Positions 1-12,659 are shown, numbered from the stretch's first letter. The stretch is DNA of 64,000 nucleotides from Ceratotherium simum simum (GCF_000283155.1 NW_004454265.1:2351580-2415579), one strand, 5' to 3'. Notes: generated by a model from the sequence alone, not told the origin. Translations and numbers: made by a program.

Positions 1-1502
1 GTCAGAGAAGGAAGTGTATGTCTCTTCCTGTTTGGAGTAATTGACATACGGTGTGAGAGCTCCCCCCTACAGGCCTTACTGACTCCAATTTACTTAAGGT
101 TTCTTTTATTAATTTCCACAAAGTAAATGAATTTTAGCTCATTAAATATTTGAAGTGTACAGAAAGGATATAGAGAATAATACCTATATTCCTTCCACCC
201 TGTTTAGTTATAACATTTTTCTCTATTTACTTTAAGTTCTCTTGTTTTCTTTTTACACAAAAACGTTACAGATGCAGTTAAAGCTTCCAATGCATTCCTC
301 CTTGGTGCCTTTTCCCTTTCTCCCTCACCAAAGAGAACCATTTTCTTATATTTGGAATTTATTGTTTTCATGCATGTATTTATAATTTTATTACTTATGT
401 ATATATCATAAACAATGTAATGAATTATTTTATAGGTTTCTAAACTTATACAAATGGTTTAATCTTGCGTATGCCCTCTGCAACTTGACTTTGCTCAGTA
501 ATATGCTTCTGAGATTTATTCAAGTTGATATGTGCAGCTCTAGTTTATTTTAACTTCTATTTAGTATCAAAAATAGAAAATATGAACATGCCACAGTTTT
601 TTATCTATTTTTCTATTGATAGACATGTAGGTGTTTCTAATTTTTTACTCATTCATCTTTATACATGTCTCTTTGTGCAAAGGGTCTGGGAATGGTATTG
701 TTTAGTTGTAGGAGGTGTGTATCTTCATCTTTACCTAGAAATTACCAAGTTACTGTCACAGAGTGATTGAAACAGCACCCACAAAGTCTAGTATGAGAGT
801 TCCCATTTCTCCACTTCTTGTTAGTACTTATAGTAAAAAAAATTAAGTTTGCCTGTCTAATGGGCGTGAATAGTTCATTTTTTTAGTTCTCATGTATAAA
901 GATTCACCTTTTAATGATGTTCTTGCCATAATATAGCTAATTCATCTCAGACATTTTAATTTTAACTTGCTATAAGTGACATACATCTTAAATGTAAACA
1001 ATATAATTGTAGATGTCCCACAGCAAACCATGTTAATAGTGTTTGGCTATCATAAATATTCTAACAAGCCATAGAGGTGATAGATTGGAGCCATGAAATT
1101 CAAGCCATCAACATGACTGCAGAGTAATTAGTTGCCTTCCTTGTGGGAATGCTAGCATGTGCTCCCATCTATTACATTGTCAAGGACAGTGTCAAAGGAA
1201 CTAAGTTTTGTATAATTAAGTTATTCTTTGTTTTAATATTTGATTACAATTTGGAAAAAGGTCAAATTGTATTGGTTCTGTTTGTCCTGTACATTTTAAT
1301 TTTAAGCAGCTCATGAAATATCAAAGAATTATTCCCACATGTTGTACTGCAATTTGATAATGGAACTGAGTACTCATTATTTTTAGAGCAATGGATGTAT
1401 GGTCTTACTTCTGTTGGTAAACAGGCCCTGAGGAATTTATAATTATATCCATTCTATATATATTTAAATGATAATTAATTTTTATTTTCTTTATTTTTAC
1501 AG
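1..1502. other. MLF1 intron, mostly old LINE-like sequence
   Basis: About 150-900 resembles a decayed LINE 3' region read on the opposite strand, with short phrases typical of such copies (a dmacatgtaggtg-type stretch near 625 and ctttgtgc near 672). The remaining AT-rich sequence shows no exon. Confidence 0.4.
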
Positions 1503-1662
1503 ATAAAGGAAACTAGGAGAGCACTAAGAGATTCTGACAGCGGACTAGAAAAAATGGCTGTTGGTCATCATCTCCGTGACCGAGCTCATGTCATTAAAAA
1601 GTCAAAGAACAACAAGACTGGAGATGAAGAGGTCAATCAAGAGTTTATCAATATGAATGAAA
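1503..1662 (+). CDS. MLF1: MLF1 coding exon (third from last)
   Basis: The acceptor follows a T-rich tract and ends tttttacag. The exon reads [18 protein letters not shown] onward and ends NMNE plus one base before donor gtaagt at 1663. It is 160 nt long and leaves phase 1. Confidence 0.93.
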
Positions 1663-4600
1663 GTAAGTTACCACAGAAAATAGCATTCTTCCTCGTAAAG
1701 TTAAAATAGCAGTTCTAGTAGAACTTGATGAATATTTTTTGTAGAAACATTTCATAAGATGTCATTTTGAGGTAGTTTGTGTGTAGTGAATACCTTATCA
1801 AAGTAATAAAATTGTGTTTTCATTGTTCCATAGTATATCTGTTTTTTATAGTGATTTTTAGTAATGTTGAATATCATTTACTTTTTGTTTTATACTTGGA
1901 AAGTGGAATCTATTGAATTGTTATTTAGTAAAACTACTGGTAGGCAAAATGAATTTTTAAGTATTTCTGATTATCAGAGATGTATATTTCAGGGGCTGGC
2001 CCTGTGGCGTAGTGGTTAAGTTCACGTGTTCTGCTTAAGTGGCCCAGGGTTTGTGAGTTTGGATCCCAGGTGCGGATGTACACACCACTCATTAAGCCAG
2101 GCTGTGGCAGCATCCCACATACAGAAAATAAAGGAAGATTGGCACAGATGTGAGCTCAGTGACAATCTTCCTCAAGCAAAAAGAGGAAGATTGGCAACAG
2201 ATGTCAACTCAAGGTCAATCTTCCTCACCAAAAAAAAAAAAAAAAAATACAGAAAAGTAAAAAGGAGAAAATTAAAAATATCCATAATCCCAACCCAAAA
2301 TAACTACTGTTAATGTTTTAGTGTATTTCTTCCTAATAGTTTTATGTATATGTAAACACATATACTTTTTTTAAAATTAGTATTTTACTATCTATATAAT
2401 TTATATTGTGCTTTTTTAAATTCACCATTATAATTGTGAACAATCATCTATGATGTTATTTTTCAAAAAAATTCTAAATGGTTACCTAAAAGTTTTATCA
2501 TGAATAGGCCATAATTTATTTAAACCATTCTGTATGGTGGGGCACTTAGGCTTTTGTATAGATAAGATTTTAATTTCTGGTATAGTTAGATAATGTATCA
2601 GGTATGTATCAATGTAAATCCTTCCATTTTCTAGATTTAGTATTTATTCTTCAATACATTTAAGTCCTTCTAGTGTCCTAACTTCTCATTACAATTTTTA
2701 AGTTATATTCATTTCCTGTTTTCAGAAAGTATTTTGAATAAAAATGTTTTATTGTAGTAAAGGGTTTAAATTATTGTATCATTTTATAAAAAGAAATTCT
2801 CTTAAGGTTGGAGTTTGATAAAATTATTCCTATGCAATGAGATGGAAGCCACAACATCTTAACCTTTCTTTAATTTTAACCTTTGTAATTTTGTCATATT
2901 TAAATATATACAGAGTACTTCAATAATTAACATGTTGAAGAAAAATTTAGTAAAGGAACACATTATTATAAAGGCAATCTGAAAGAAAAAACATTATCAT
3001 TTACCTATTGTTGTTGTTTTGGAAGTTATATTACCTACTTCATAACAACATAAATTGACAGTCAAGATAAGGTATCTGTCTTAGGAAAGGGATAACAGAA
3101 GCTTGTGAGGCTGTTATGTAGGAAAATGGTGAGATTGATAGGAAGTGCTAGTCACAGGAGGAGTGTCCAAGTACAGAGGAGAAGCACGAGAACTATGAGA
3201 TGACCCAGGAAGAAGGACTGTGTGTTAGTGTACTTGAGTCAGGGGGTCCATTGGGTAGAATAACATGATATCCAGGCAGGTGTGTGAAAAACCGGATCAT
3301 CAATAACCAGATTATCAATAGGAATAAGAGAGGAACAAACAGAAAAGGAAATACTACTCTGAGTCAAAGACTTCTATATATGAAGCAGTTTCCTGCCTCT
3401 ACCTTGAGGTTAGGCTGATGGAAACACCAGGCTAGAAGGAAGTGTGTGGGGAGTGAAGCAATTACTGACAGTTGATACCTTAGTACTTACCTCTTTACTT
3501 TGATATTTAATGTAGGTGATGCTCATGCGTTTGATGATGAGTGGCAAAATGAGATTTTGAAGTACAAAACAGGGGGACAATGGCGCAATCTAGAAAACAC
3601 TAGGATGCGAAGTGTTGGTCATGAGAATTCAGGATCCCGAGAGCTTAAAAGAAGGTAAAAGTTATTTCTAAAATAAATTGTGTTTTTTAAAGAAGAATGA
3701 GAAGAAAAGTTATGTAATTTGACCTCTGTTATCAGGAAGTTTTGATTAACATCAAAGTTTGTAGCAACAATATCTTTTGTGAAAGATGTAATAATTTTAT
3801 GTTATATCTGAGTATTCCACACTAATTTAAATTTGTGTCTAAAAACCAATAATATTTTAGGGTTGTATGATTAGTAACTCACTAGAAATTATGCTTTACA
3901 AGATAGGGGCTAAAATCCTCCTAAGGAAAAGTAATATACTATAATGTAGTTATTCTGGTGAAACAGTTTTTAATCTGGATATAGTAGGAGTCATGCATTT
4001 CATACCAGGTAAAGATATTGGTGTCTAGAGATAAGAGAAGGAGAAAGAGGCTGTATTTGAAAGGCTTGACAAAACTTCCCTAACAAGTCAAAATTCAGCA
4101 TTTAATGGTAAATGCATTTTTAGGCACTTGTGTCGTATGTAACGACATGTCTATTAGATATTAGATATTTTGGAAGAGTTTTGCGAAAACTTTAGCCTCC
4201 TTTGGAGTTACCTTTTGGAATAGCTGTGAAATATAAATGTGCTGAAACCACACTTTAATGATAATAGAGATTTTTATATATTTCGTATGTATTCTACTGT
4301 TACAATTTAATTTGGTTCTCTGGGGAAAAAATTGAAAAAGTACCCAATTCCTAGTTATGAGAGAGAGAGAGAGAGAGAGAGCGCGAGAGCGAGAGCGAGC
4401 CTCACAAGGCCTTAAAACAGCAATCTGTTCTAGGCTGTGGAGAGTGGAGGATTGCTGCAAGGAAGGCTTCACAGAACCAGCGGTGGACAAGTGGGTGTCA
4501 AGTAAATCAGAAGCCTTGTGCAGAATTTCATGTGTTAGCATCTTTTATTTTAAAATACTTGTTTAGGAATTTAGAGCCCAAATATTTTCTATAGAAAACT

Positions 4601-5317
4601 TGCTCACATATTAATTTTAGATAATATTTGTCTCACTTTGAGAAGTTTATTCATAAAAAACCTAACTGCTAAATTTAACTATGAAATCCAGGTCCCAGTT
4701 AGAGACAGCATGCTCTTTATAGAAGGTCCATAAATCTGGAGCCCTATCAGTGGCATTTTGTGTAAACTAGCACTGTCCAATAGGACTTTCTGAAATGATT
4801 TTCTGCAATGATGAAGATGTTGTGTATCTCTGCTCTCCAGTGCGGTAGCCACTAGCCCTGTGTGGCTATTGAATCTCACTTGAAATGTGGCTGATGTAAC
4901 CGAGGAACTGAATTTTAAAATTTTATTTCATTTTAGTTAATTTAGTGTAAATGATGTGGCTAGTGGCTACCATGTTGGACAGCATGGTAAACGGAAACAG
5001 TTAAATCTATCTCAGGAAAGCAGCTGTTGCTCCCTTTAATGTTAAGTGAAGTAGTAGTTAAAAAACATGCCATAGGTTTTTTTAAAGCTATTAAGGAAAT
5101 TTTACGATAAAACTCTCTTTAAATTACAGTAATTTTTACTGAGTTTGCATTGATTTATAAACCATTGACCATTTTAAAAATGGTATTAATGTTCATTTGT
5201 ATATTTCTCAGGGAGAAAACTCATCAAAGTCCAGCCGTTGAACGTGGAAGAAGATCCAATGCTTTTGTGGACAAACTTAACATCAAAGGATCACCTGTGA
5301 AAATCAACAAAAAATAA
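1503..5317 (+). CDS. MLF1: MLF1 (myeloid leukemia factor 1), 3' part: last three coding exons
   Basis: Three exons, 1503-1662, 3516-3654 and 5212-5317, join in frame into 134 codons plus TAA. All boundaries are AG/GT. The peptide has the family's conserved stretch around [14 protein letters not shown], then [33 protein letters not shown] and a basic tail ending INKK. This matches the C-terminal half of MLF1, a protein of roughly 270 residues. MLF1 is an adaptor that shuttles between nucleus and cytoplasm. It binds 14-3-3 through a phosphoserine motif near its N-terminus, which lies outside this window. The 5' exons are upstream of base 1, so the start cannot be given. The segment between LKYK and NLENTRMRS looks about two residues longer than the human protein as I remember it. 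Its position just upstream of GFM1 in the same orientation agrees with mammalian synteny. Confidence 0.93.
1992..2247 (+). repeat. ERE SINE (+) in MLF1 intron
   Basis: tRNA-derived SINE. It has the head ggggctggccctgtggcgta with box A, a box-B-like gtttggatcc, the agattggcaacagatg body repeats, and an A tail ending near 2247. Confidence 0.9.
2295..2640 (-). repeat. Old LINE-type 3' fragment
   Basis: Decayed sequence read antisense, with the typical phrases actgttaatgttttagtgta and cataatttatttaaaccatt. The family was not assigned with confidence. Confidence 0.4.
2641..3515. other. MLF1 intron, no feature seen
   Basis: AT-rich with no exon and no recognised repeat. 3060-3480 is less AT-rich and could be an undiagnosed old repeat. 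Confidence 0.4.
3516..3654 (+). CDS. MLF1: MLF1 coding exon (second from last)
   Basis: The acceptor is aatgtag and the donor gtaaaa at 3655. The exon completes the split Ser codon, reads [17 protein letters not shown] and runs through [10 protein letters not shown] to the split Arg codon of KRR. It is 139 nt long. Confidence 0.93.
4358..4402 (+). repeat. (GA)n microsatellite with interrupted GCGA end
   Basis: About 12 GA units pass into gcgagagcgagagcgag in the MLF1 intron. The open frames on both strands here are repeat artefacts. Confidence 0.9.
4768..4988. mobile_element. hAT-Charlie-type MITE in MLF1 intron
   Basis: Ends are cactgtccaatagg and ttggacagca, complementary inverted termini around gtggctattgaatctcac. 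This pattern is typical of short non-autonomous hAT elements of mammals (MER class). The exact family was not checked. Confidence 0.7.
5212..5317 (+). CDS. MLF1: MLF1 last coding exon with stop
   Basis: The acceptor is tttctcag. The exon reads [16 protein letters not shown], then [17 protein letters not shown] and TAA at 5315-5317. It contributes 106 nt of coding sequence. Confidence 0.93.
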
Positions 5318-5515
5318 ATAGCCTTGCATTTGATTTGTTTAGTTTTGGTTGTTTTAACAGAGAAAGTAATGGTGCTGGCTAATACACATAAGACCAATCT
5401 CTTGTTGTTAAATCAATACTGTACTTAGCAACTTTCTTCTGATATCTGAATGTTCTTGGAAGTGCTAGCTTGATATTGTCCCTACTTCAGGAATAAAACT
5501 TTGATTTTCAACAAT
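5318..5515 (+). terminator. MLF1: MLF1 3' UTR and poly(A) signal
   Basis: A short 3' UTR follows the TAA. The canonical AATAAA lies at 5492-5497, so cleavage would fall about 10-25 bases further on, near a CA dinucleotide. The exact end is inferred. Longer 3' UTR forms are possible, but an ERE begins at about 5568. Confidence 0.65.
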
Positions 5516-5567
5516 GTGCATAAGTTGTTAACATTCAATTAAACTCTTTGCTTTAAAACATACTAAT

Positions 5568-5818
5568 TCTTTTTTTTTTTTTTTTTTTTGCTGAGGAAGA
5601 TTTGCCCTGAGTTAACATCCGTTGCCAGTCTTCCTCTTTTTTTGCTTGAGGAAGATTAGCCCTGAGCTAACATCTGTGCCAGTCTTCCTCTGTTTTGTAT
5701 GTGGGACACAGCCACAGCATGGCTGGTGAGTGGAGTAGGTCCCGGGATCCAAACCCGCAAACCCAGGTGACTGAAGCAGAGCGCACAGAACTTGAACCAC
5801 TCGGCCGTGGGGCCAGAC
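5568..5818 (-). repeat. ERE SINE (-) after MLF1
   Basis: A poly(T) start, two cctgagctaacat-type body units and the reversed head ccgtggggccag. Flanks taaaacatactaatt are repeated on both sides, a target-site duplication. Confidence 0.93.
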
Positions 5819-5834
5819 CTAAAACATACTAATT

Positions 5835-7680
5835 TTTAAAGGACACATGCTGATTTTGTTTTCCACATTATTTTCCTATTGGCTAAGTATCTTTTAGATA
5901 TTCAAGATTGAATGTAGAGCTAGTTCTATCACGTATAATTAGTTATAAGAAAGTAAAATGTTAAAAAAGTCTGTTTTCACTAGGGGTATACTAGAGTGAT
6001 GTAAATAAAGGTTAAAATTATTTAGCTCAAATTTTATAACATGTTATGTAGCCAGCTAGCTTAAAGATTTTTTAAAAAATAAAGCAAAATATACTAGTAC
6101 TGTTTTATGAGAAATTAGTTATTATTTGATCGAGAACATAAAGAATCATCAAATAGTTCATTTTCAAAGAAAGAGATTTTAAATTGCTAATATACATGTT
6201 TTCTTCTTATAACTTCTTTATACAGTGTATTCTCTCTTGTTCTACATTACATTCTTAACATTCATCAGACTTTACATTGACCTTTCCTTTAACTTTAAGG
6301 TGGCATATTTCTGCTCTCCTTTCCCACAAACAACTTAATTTATCTCCACAGTTAACATTCTAAAGTTAGAGTGTCCTTGGAGAAACTCTGCTCAGCCTTT
6401 TTGTGACATTTAGAAAAATGCATTTGGTATTCTGCAAACCTGAATGATTGATTGTCTCAAAATTTCTTAGACAGGTGATGTGTGTGTTTGAGCAAGATAC
6501 TTAATTCAGTTTTTCCCTTTTTAATTATACCATATAAAAATCAGCTCTAGCTTTTTTATTTTAGAATTCAAGCGTTAATCTGTTTTTATAAAAGTTAGGT
6601 TTAAAGTTTATGAGAATATAAAATCTTAACTCTTAAGTCTTTGTTGTTTAAGAAAATGTTTCTATCAAGGGGAGAAAAAGAACAGAAAATCCACTATCAC
6701 TCTCTAATTCTACTACCATCCTTTTGTAACTTTGGAAGTAGAATTATGTGATTGTGCTCATACTCTTCTAATTTTTTATATCACCTCCTGTTAATTTTAC
6801 TAGTCAGTGTTTCATGCCTTTAATTCGGCACCGAAATAAGATGCATGTGTGTCAGTTCATTTTTATAATGGAAAGTAATTGAGCGTGTATTAGTTAAACA
6901 TGTTAAAATTTTCTCATGCATACTTTAGCATACTAATAACATATTATAACATATTGGGAAGTTGTCATAAGGCATACATTTTAAATAACACTTTTGCATA
7001 AATTCACTTGATAGAGCAAATTTCATTAGACACTGTGATTATTCCCCTTTTGCCTAAATCATTAGGCTGATGATATCTTGAGTCTTTACATTCAAATATG
7101 AAAACACACTTTAATAAATAATTATACTTAAAATAATATAACATCTAGGCATCATATAGCAGTTAGAGAATTCATAGAAACTTTTTTCCTCCCAATTTAT
7201 TTACCATAGAAATCAAATAAAAATTGAATTAAATATATATTTATTCTTAAGCCACAGTGCTTCGTAAGGGGCCGCTTATAAAATATGTGACATACAGAGA
7301 TTAAATGTCAATTCCTTATTTTCACGTGATGCCAAATTGACTTTTTTCAGAATTTACTTTTACCATAATGCTGAAGTCAACCCATATAAAAAAGAAAGCT
7401 CTCTGTAGCTTGTAGTTCACATATTATTTTTTCTTTGGACAGCCATTGTTCTTTCTGGAATGCTGGGTCTTTTGGGAATGCAAGGATATTAACAATTTGA
7501 TGAAAGTGACCTTGACAAGTATACCAAGTTGCATACTTAGGTTCCTTGCCCCTTGAGTGATTTTCCTGGTACCTGGCAGTCCAATGATAGGTTTTCATTA
7601 CTGTACCTTCATGGCTCCATTATCCTTTACTGTCACAGGGCAATGGCAGGAGCACATTGGAATCAGATGGTACCCTGCAT
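5835..7680. other. MLF1-GFM1 intergenic, AT-rich
   Basis: No gene is seen. 6690-6990 has traces of an old LINE-like 3' fragment. 7377-7598 is open on the minus strand for 73 codons but resembles nothing I know. Confidence 0.35.
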
Positions 7681-7687
7681 GTGGCAA

Positions 7688-7994
7688 TGTTTTGGTATTT
7701 GAAGGTGGGGCCTTTGGGAGGTGATTAGGTCATGAGGGTGGAGCCCTCATGAGTAGGATTAGTGCCCTTGTAAAAGATCCTAGAGAGCTCCCTTGCCCTT
7801 TCTGCCACATGAAGACACAGCGAGAAGACGGCTGCCTATGAACCAGGAAGTGGGCCCTCACCAGACACTGAATCTTCCTGGCACCTTGATCTTCAACTTC
7901 CCAGCCTCCAGAATTATGTGAAATAAATTTCTACTGTTTATAAGCCACCTGGTCTATGGTATTTTTGTTATAGCAGTGTGAATGGACTAAGGCA
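7688..7994 (+). repeat. Solitary LTR part, MaLR type
   Basis: Matches the 3' part of an old ERVL-MaLR-like LTR: ggtgattaggtcatgagggt, aagtgggccctcaccagaca, aataaatttctactgtttat and the end gtgaatggactaagg. The 5' part is missing and no coding remains. Confidence 0.65.
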
Positions 7995-8820
7995 GTGGTC
8001 TTGGGCTGATCAGGCTAGGACCATTTGGAGATTCTACTGAGGCTTGACCTAGACCCTCATTGCAGTGAATTAAGACCTTCAGTCTGGTAATAATGTACAT
8101 ATCTGAGGCCTCTTGAGGCCCCTGTGTTCCTGATTACATGGATTTTGCAGTAAATTTGCATTCTGACGATCTCTTTGACCCCAATGTCATGCTTGTGATT
8201 GTCGCCTGGGGTTTGGGGAATCTGATCAGACTTTGGTGTCCTCTGGTGAATTTGGTGTAAACCCCACCTTTTGTCTTTGCCTGCTTGCTCACCATCTTAT
8301 ATCGTCTGTGAAAAATTTCCTCAGTCTTTGTGTATGAGAAATTGGCTTTGGGAGAGACCCTGTGTCCACCCATGTTGTGGTCTAACCACATGTTTCTCAG
8401 GTTAGTAGTCAGGCAGTTTAACATTAGGGTTAAAGCCTGAGACAGACATAGCAGTGTTTTACATGTGATAGAACATCAGGCATTTTTCATGGGGTTCTCA
8501 GCTAACAGACTTGTACTGCCTCCTGGCGTACCTTTAGCAGGGAATTGTAGTGACCACTTTGGGGAACTTTGAAATGAACAAGACTTTCACTTGAGAGGCA
8601 CGTTAGAAGAACAACACCCAAGACAAACAACACACAAAACCTGGAGAGGAGAGCCTCTATGTTATTTGTCTAAAAGAGACCACTTTGCTTAGGTAGAAGT
8701 CCACCCACCTTTCATTTCATACTTCAGGGCTCTTTCACTGTATGGCTAATATTTAAACTTTGTCCTCTCTCCTTGAAGAGAGAAGGCAATTAGGCTTTTA
8801 CAGGGATACTTTGAAATTTG
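7995..8820. other. Intergenic, unassigned
   Basis: No gene recognised. A 96-codon minus-strand open frame at 8134-8424 is not similar to any protein I know and may be retroelement-derived. Not called as a gene. Confidence 0.3.
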
Positions 8821-8839
8821 TATTATTAAATTAATTAAA

Positions 8840-9185
8840 CAAGGAGTTCCCTTAGACTGAGGGGGCTTTAATGCCTTAGTAGCCTCTGTAAGGAAACGAA
8901 AACCTAAGCCTGCAAGGCCTTGGGGTTAAGAAATTGAAACCTAAAGATGCTCAATCACAAACAGCTGACTAGGCTTTCCCGAAGGAGGTAACCACTTAAG
9001 CTACAGCCAACCAAATAACTTCCTTGCTTCGCTTCTGCCTCTTCTCCACAAAAGTCTTTCCGCCGACTCCCGTTGGTGGAGTGCTCCTAACCACCTCCCG
9101 TTTGGTGCTGCCAGATTTTAATCGATTTTTGTTCAAACTCAAAATTTTTAATATGTCTCAATTTATCTTTTAATGGTATAAAGCT
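8840..9185 (+). repeat. Probable ERV1-type solitary LTR fragment
   Basis: It has cttcttctgcc-like promoter-proximal sequence, tctttccgccgactcccg and ggtgctgccagattttaatc, and ends near ctcaatttatcttttaa. The last phrase is shared by several gammaretrovirus-like LTRs. Old and without coding. Confidence 0.45.
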
Positions 9186-9634
9186 GGCTCTAGCTCATCT
9201 TTTTTCCTGTTCCTCTCCTTTTCCTCTCACTTGAAAATTTTTAAAGATGAATTCAGAAAAGAATAATTTTGTCATATGTGCAATCTAGGAATAGCTAGTC
9301 CAAATAGTGCAAAATGGCTAAGAGAAAAAAGTCAGTAAACTATTTGTGCTGCTTTTGCATAAAATATGGACAAGTGAATTTAAATAATGGCCGTTGCTAT
9401 TATAGTTATAAGAAGAAAAGTTTTAAGATAGAAGAGGAGATTTTAAATACGATTTAATGACTATAAAGGTTTGATATGACTATAAGATTTATAAAGTACT
9501 TTTTTAAAAGGTTCATGAAATATTTCTGATAAGTGGATGAATTTGGCCAAACTATAATGAATGAATATTTGAATAAAATATGTCTTCTTACAGGTTTTAT
9601 TATTTAAAATTAATGCTAATAAAATATTCTAGTT

Positions 9635-9871
9635 ATTTTTGTGTGTGTGTGTGAGGAAGATAAGCCCTGAGCTAACATCCATCCCAATCCTCCTCTTTGC
9701 TGAGGAAGACTGGCCCTGGGCTAACATCTGTGCCTATCTTCCTCTACTTTATATGGGATGCTGCCACAGCATGGCCTGACAAGCGGTGCATTGGTGTGCG
9801 CCCGGGATCTGAACCCCGGCCGCCAGCAGCAGAGCGTGCACACTTAACCGATACGCCACGGGGCTGGCCCC
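9635..9871 (-). repeat. ERE SINE (-)
   Basis: Starts with a short GT run and the ctgagctaacatcc body, and ends at the reversed head cacggggctggcccc. The flanks aaaatattctagtt and aaaatattctggtt are the target-site duplication. Confidence 0.93.
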
Positions 9872-10651
9872 AAAATATTCTGGTTTATATAAAACTAAGG
9901 TTGAACTTCTCATGATTTAAACTTTCTAAATTTCCTGTATGATCTTATGGGTCAAATAAGTTATCACTGACTCACCAGTTATGTAAGGTTACAAAATACA
10001 AAATGGTGTTTATCTAAATGAAATTGTAATACAGATGTCTTTTAAAGGGGTTTTGATCTTACAAAATTATAATTCTATTAATTATAAGGACCAAATGTGT
10101 TAGCTAAAATTGTAATTTTTCAGATCCTCAGTTAACTTTTCAAGACCTTAGAAAATGTTAAATTAGTCCTTGGATACTTGCACAATTTCTAAGAAAAAAA
10201 TGGTACAAAGCTTTGGTCACTAAAGATAGTTTCAATTTATCTTTATTCTTATACACTATAAAATGACTAGGAATTGACAGAATATGCAAATGCTTTGGAT
10301 GATATATCTGTGTATTTTGCCGTTTTAAAAATTAAAAGAGGTACACTGAAATGTGTACACACAAAAATTTAGCTGGACAGTTCTTGGTTTTCTGTCTTTT
10401 AGTTTTCTCTGTAGGGAAAACAAAATTTGATTACTTTGGTTAAAAGTGGTGATTAATAAAAATAATTAAGAATATACCTGGTATAATAATTACAGAAAAA
10501 TATGACTACACACACAGAAGATGAGTATGAATTTTTACTTAAGGAAACTTAGTTTGTTAAAGTGGTAATTTCAGTGTAATACACTGTTTTATTTAACAAT
10601 TATATCTTAAAATTAAAGTAAAAACCTTAATTTTATTATTCATTTACATAA

Positions 10652-11422
10652 CGACAGGGTTCAGGGCAGGCCACCCCAAGATGCACCACTTTGGTATGTG
10701 GATTATTTCGAGCTGAAGACAGTGAAGGCTCAGAAGACTCAGGAAGGACCTTCCCCCAAACTGCCTAAAAGAATTGAACAGGGGGCTGGCCCGGTGGTGC
10801 AAGCGATTAAGTGCACGTGCTCTGCTGCGGCAGCCCCGGGTTCGCCGGTTCAGATCCCAGGCGTGCACTGACACACTCCTTGGCAAGCCATGCTGTGGCA
10901 GCATTCCATACAAAGTGGAGGAAGATGGGCACGGATGTTAGCCCAGGGCCAGTCTTCCTCAGGAAAAAAAGAGGAGGATTGGCAGATGTTAGCACAGGGC
11001 TGATCTCCTCACAAAAAAAGAATTGAACATAGAAAGCCTGTTCCAGGAAGGAGCTAATACCATAAGATAGCTAAAGTGTCATGTAAAATAGGTGTGATAG
11101 AAAGGCACCAACAAGCCCATTTTTAGCCCTGCAAAACTTGTTTAACAAACATTTGCTTTTCGATCTCAGGTAAATTGTCTTCCTCCCTTCTGAAGCCACA
11201 AACCACTACCCGCTACATCCTCCTTTGCCTTTAGCTGAAGATGATATTTAAGGTAGCAGCTTTTGCCAGGTGGCCAAGTTGCTCAGTTTTCTTGGATTTC
11301 GCCCATGTACATGTGTTATTAAACTTTGTTTGATTTTCTCCTGCTAACCTGCCTTTTTAATTATTTGACCAGCCATAAGAACCTTAGGGAAAAGGGGTGG
11401 GGATTCTCCCTCTTCTCCTACA
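10652..11422 (+). repeat. Solitary ERV-type LTR, split by an ERE
   Basis: It begins near acgacagggttcagggc and ends cttctcctaca, with ttattaaactttgtttgatt near the 3' end as a likely poly(A) region. It is about 530 bp without the ERE inserted at 10781. This is my reading of an LTR layout; no internal retroviral genes lie beside it. Confidence 0.55.
10781..11015 (+). repeat. ERE SINE (+) inside an LTR
   Basis: Head gggggctggcccggtggtgc, B box ggttcagatccc, then the body and A tail. The duplication aaagaattgaaca lies on both sides, which shows insertion into an existing LTR. Confidence 0.93.
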
Positions 11423-11499
11423 ATAATTATGTATTTAATTTATATATTTTAAACAAATACATATAAAGGCTTATAACACTAAATTTTTTGAAAGTCTAT

Positions 11500-11830
11500 A
11501 AATGAAAAAGTTTATTTAAAGGTATTGTTACTGCACAAAGGGCACGATCTGCTCCCTGGTGAGACAAAAGCCAATCGTCAAGAGGCAAGATGGTGGAAAA
11601 GAAAGGGCAGTTTACTACAGCTTGCTAGCAAGGGGGAAGATGGCTGACTAACCTCTCAAAGAACCATCTTATCGCAGCTGGGAGGTACACGCACAAGCAG
11701 GGGTCGTAAAATCTACAGAGCAGTTAGATCTCCTGGAGGGTGCAGATCCAGCTGGGTTAGTTTGTCAGTTACAATAGGGTTTCTTTTCTACAATGGCTTC
11801 CCTCATATCAACTTTGTCTTGAGCCAGTAT
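11500..11830. repeat. Possible LTR-like fragment
   Basis: Low-AT block with tcaagaggcaagatggtgga and caatagggtttcttttctac, phrases reminiscent of LTRs. Family unknown. Confidence 0.25.
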
Positions 11831-11989
11831 CAGTATATTCATTAATGGATTTATTCATCAAAGCAGCTTACAAGTCCTTTTTTGCAAATTGATACATGGA
11901 TGATATACAAAAAGTAAATTCCAAATTCATCACTGAGTCTCTGGTTTTTCTTGTCCGTTGTAATTTACTCTGCTTTCTATTTATCTGAT

Positions 11990-12330
11990 CTCATTCATTC
12001 ACTCAATTAACAAATATTTGTTGAGCACCTAGCACATGCAAGGGGATACAGCAATTAACAAAACCAAATCACTGTTCTTACGGAATTTACATTCTCACCG
12101 GGAAAGTCAGACAATAAACAGGTATGTAAAACGTCTGGATAAAGCTAAGAAGTGCTCTGAGGGAAAACGAAGCAGCAGAAGATAGAAAGGGAGGAGCTCG
12201 CCCCTGCAGAAGAGTTGGTCAGGGAACCGCTCATCGACCGGGGCTGTGTGAACAGAGAGAAGTAAGGGAAAGAGCCAGGCACTGTCGGGGAAAGAGCAAA
12301 GGCTCTGGTGACGTGAAGGTCAGCAAGAGG
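11990..12330 (+). repeat. LINE2-type fragment
   Basis: Contains acaaatatttgttgagcacc, gtcagacaataaacagg and the aagaagtgctctgaggg block, phrases of old L2 3' regions. Confidence 0.5.
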
Positions 12331-12659
12331 CCAGTGTGGCTGGAGCAAAACGAGCAAGGCACGTGGGCAGCCGCCGCGTGGCCGCTCAAGCAGGGCCTGG
12401 CAGGCGGAACTCGGGGGGAGCGGAAGCCGTTTCAGATTTTTTAAAAAAATTTAGTTATTATGAAAAATTTCAAACCTACACAAATATAGAGATAACAGCA
12501 ACAACGAATTCACTAGATGGAGTGTTTTCGGCAGAGAAATGACGTGCCTGGCTTCCAAGGCCCCGCCAGTCACTGATTGAGAGCCGACTGACCCGCAGCA
12601 GGGCCGCGGCGGGCGCTGGCCGGGAGGGGGCGGGTTCCGGATCCAGTTTTGAAGGTAGT

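Noticed and set aside
4357..4566. Open frames [12 protein letters not shown] and the opposite Leu/Ser-rich frame
   Set aside because: Products of the (GA)n microsatellite.
10644..11026. Open frames with HGLP/CVSA-type peptides, also seen at 2026, 9697, 15303, 24606 and 53080
   Set aside because: All are translations of ERE SINE copies.
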